A stretch of DNA of 7,652 nt, taken from assembly GCA_023410905.1 (NCBI GenBank), contig JAEYPL010000289.1, forward strand, positions 1 to 7,652, written 5' to 3'. Below the pieces are notes generated by a model. The model had not been told where the DNA came from, searched no databases, and was given only the letters and a program-made list of their open reading frames with translations. Origin of the DNA: Pseudomonadota bacterium (GTDB taxonomy: Bacteria; Pseudomonadota; Alphaproteobacteria; Rhizobiales; Hyphomicrobiaceae). The position numbers and the translations under genes were made by a program. Within the stretch, counting starts at the first letter, position 1; every line of letters begins with the position of its first letter. This document shows positions 6,896 through 7,652 of this stretch, piece by piece.

Positions 6896-7510
6896 ATGTC
6901 GTGGAGACGTGTGGGCGCAGGCACTGCGTTTCTTGTTGCCGGCGCAATGTTCACGAGTGCTGAAGCTGCCCCCGTCACAGGCGGCATCGGAACGAAAAAT
7001 CTTATCGACCCGGATGCGATGGTCCAGAAGACCCAGATCATCGTCTTCGGCGGTCGTCGCTGGTGCTACTACTGGGAAGCCTGGAATGGCCCCGGCTGGT
7101 ACTGGTGCGGTTATGGCTGGCGGCGCGGGTATGGCTGGGGCGGCAGTCCCGGCTGGCGCGGCTGGCGTTATCACAATCGAGACTGGCACCGCCGCAATCG
7201 CGGCTGGGACCGGGGTGATCGCGGACGCGACCGCAGCGAGCGTCGCGGGCGTGACCGGGGCAGCGAGCGTCGCGGCCGTGACAGCGATCGCGGATCGCGC
7301 TCGGACCGTCGCAGCTTCGATGGTCGGTCTGGCGGTAGCCGTGATGGCATGAGCCGGGGCCGCAGTGGTGGTGATCGCGGCAGCGTCAGTCGTGGCGGCG
7401 GCGGCGATCGCAGTGTTGGCCGCGGTGGCGGCGGTCGCAGCGGCGGCGGCGAAGGCCGTAGCGGCGGCGGCGGTCGCGGTGGTGGCGGCGAAGGACGCAG
7501 CGGCCGGTAG
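6896..7510 (+). CDS. Secreted Trp-rich, Arg/Gly low-complexity protein of unknown function
   Basis: A 204-residue exported protein with no assignable enzymatic function. Residues 1-25 form a signal peptide (MSWRR, a hydrophobic stretch, then a likely cut after AEAA near 24-25). A short linker to about residue 50 is followed by a Trp/Tyr/Gly-rich core (about 51-90) with GPGWYWCGYGWRRGYGWGG and two cysteines, Cys57 and Cys71, that could form a disulfide after export. Residues 56-104 contain 11 tryptophans. From about 90 the chain becomes repetitive: Trp every seventh residue (90, 97, 104), then Arg/Asp/Ser repeats including two SERRGRD units, and finally an RSGGGEGRSGGGG-type tail that ends in Arg. 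The tail should be disordered and strongly basic. From memory, the Trp-rich core resembles small hypothetical proteins of Rhizobiales. Its own promoter candidate, strong ribosome site and following terminator suggest a monocistronic unit. Binding to RNA, DNA, acidic polysaccharide or the cell envelope would be speculation. Confidence 0.85.
   Translation: MSWRRVGAGTAFLVAGAMFTSAEAAPVTGGIGTKNLIDPDAMVQKTQIIVFGGRRWCYYWEAWNGPGWYWCGYGWRRGYGWGGSPGWRGWRYHNRDWHRRNRGWDRGDRGRDRSERRGRDRGSERRGRDSDRGSRSDRRSFDGRSGGSRDGMSRGRSGGDRGSVSRGGGGDRSVGRGGGGRSGGGEGRSGGGGRGGGGEGRSGR
7163..7225 (+). repeat. Three degenerate 21-nt (7-codon) tandem units
   Basis: Within the secreted-protein gene, units start at 7163, 7184 and 7205. 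Each starts with TGG and has AAT-CG or GAT-CG near its end. They encode WRYHNRD, WHRRNRG and WDRGDRG, giving a Trp at every seventh residue. The units are diverged at the base level but keep phase, consistent with an old tandem expansion under protein-level constraint. Confidence 0.6.
7233..7282 (+). repeat. 27-bp-period direct repeat in the Arg/Gly tail
   Basis: A 23-nt unit at 7233-7255 recurs at 7260-7282 with one mismatch (G to C at its 17th base). The period is 27 bp, or nine residues, and each copy encodes SERRGRD. The near-identity implies a recent slippage or duplication event that kept the frame. Confidence 0.75.
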
Positions 7511-7533
7511 CTGACGCGCTTTTGAAAATGACG

Positions 7534-7567
7534 ACGACCGCTTCGGTAGTACCGGAGCGGTCGTTTT
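7534..7567 (+). terminator. Intrinsic terminator after the secreted-protein gene
   Basis: ACGACCGCTTCGG (7534-7546) pairs with CCGGAGCGGTCGT (7552-7564) through 13 positions, one of them a G-T wobble, around a TAGTA loop. TTTT (7564-7567) and further T-rich bases follow. It begins 23 nt after the stop codon at 7510. On the opposite strand an ATTTTC run follows the stem a few bases later, so it may also serve the converging minus-strand gene. Confidence 0.85.
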
Positions 7568-7591
7568 CATTGTGCCGGAATGGCGAGCATC

Positions 7592-7652
7592 CTACTCCGC
7601 AGCAACGGCAGCCGCATTCCGCGGCGTCAGAACAAAGCCCTCGTAGCCCTTG
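7592..7652 (-). CDS. C-terminal end of an unidentified convergent gene (cut by window edge)
   Basis: On the minus strand a frame entering from the right edge reads KGYEGFVLTPRNAAAVAAE and then a TAG stop at 7592-7594. The composition and the clean stop just before a shared terminator are what a real gene end looks like, and the other minus-strand frames here give Cys/Arg-rich strings unlike protein. Nineteen residues are too few for me to assign a family. The gene converges on the small secreted-protein gene with 81 bp between their stops. Confidence 0.6.
   Translation of the reverse strand, partial: KGYEGFVLTPRNAAAVAAE

Noticed and set aside
6536..7570. A 344-codon Ala/Thr/Pro-rich minus-strand frame opposite the small secreted-protein gene
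   Set aside because: Its Ala-rich repeats are the antisense reading of the Gly/Arg repeats. It has no ribosome site, its start lies inside the terminator, and it runs into the macroglobulin 3' end.

Overview
The window looks like a chromosomal segment of an alphaproteobacterium, most likely from the Hyphomicrobiales (Rhizobiales). The DNA is GC-rich throughout. The left edge carries the start of the signal recognition particle gene ffh. The intergenic DNA holds a match to the alphaproteobacterial general-stress (EcfG-type) promoter. The small Trp/Gly/Arg-rich secreted protein at the right resembles proteins I recall from this order. No species can be named from the sequence alone.

Layout, left to right. 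(1) Two minus-strand genes: the N-terminal 75 codons of ffh (cut by the window edge) and, 59 bp upstream of it, a complete glutathione S-transferase gene. (2) A divergent intergenic gap of about 520 bp with no convincing gene. (3) A 5.3-kb plus-strand gene for a 1754-residue secreted bacterial alpha-2-macroglobulin with an intact CAEQ thioester motif; it dominates the window. (4) A 179-bp leader region holding a GGAAC-N16-CGTT promoter match directly after the macroglobulin stop codon, then a perfect 13-bp hairpin, then a strong ribosome binding site. (5) A plus-strand gene for a 204-residue secreted protein with 11 tryptophans in 49 residues and a long Arg/Gly/Asp/Ser low-complexity tail. (6) A good intrinsic terminator, and beyond it the last 19 codons of a convergent minus-strand gene that I cannot identify.

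How the genes may work together. The macroglobulin should act outside the cytoplasm as a covalent protease trap. It differs from the textbook E. coli YfhM arrangement in having no lipobox and no adjacent pbpC. The small protein downstream is also exported and appears to have its own stress-type promoter, so the two may be separately regulated envelope functions that happen to be neighbours. GST and ffh are co-directional housekeeping genes. I saw no tRNA, rRNA, CRISPR array, insertion sequence or prophage gene. The least-described part of the window is the stress-promoter / hairpin leader / Trp-Arg-Gly secreted protein unit at 6717-7567.
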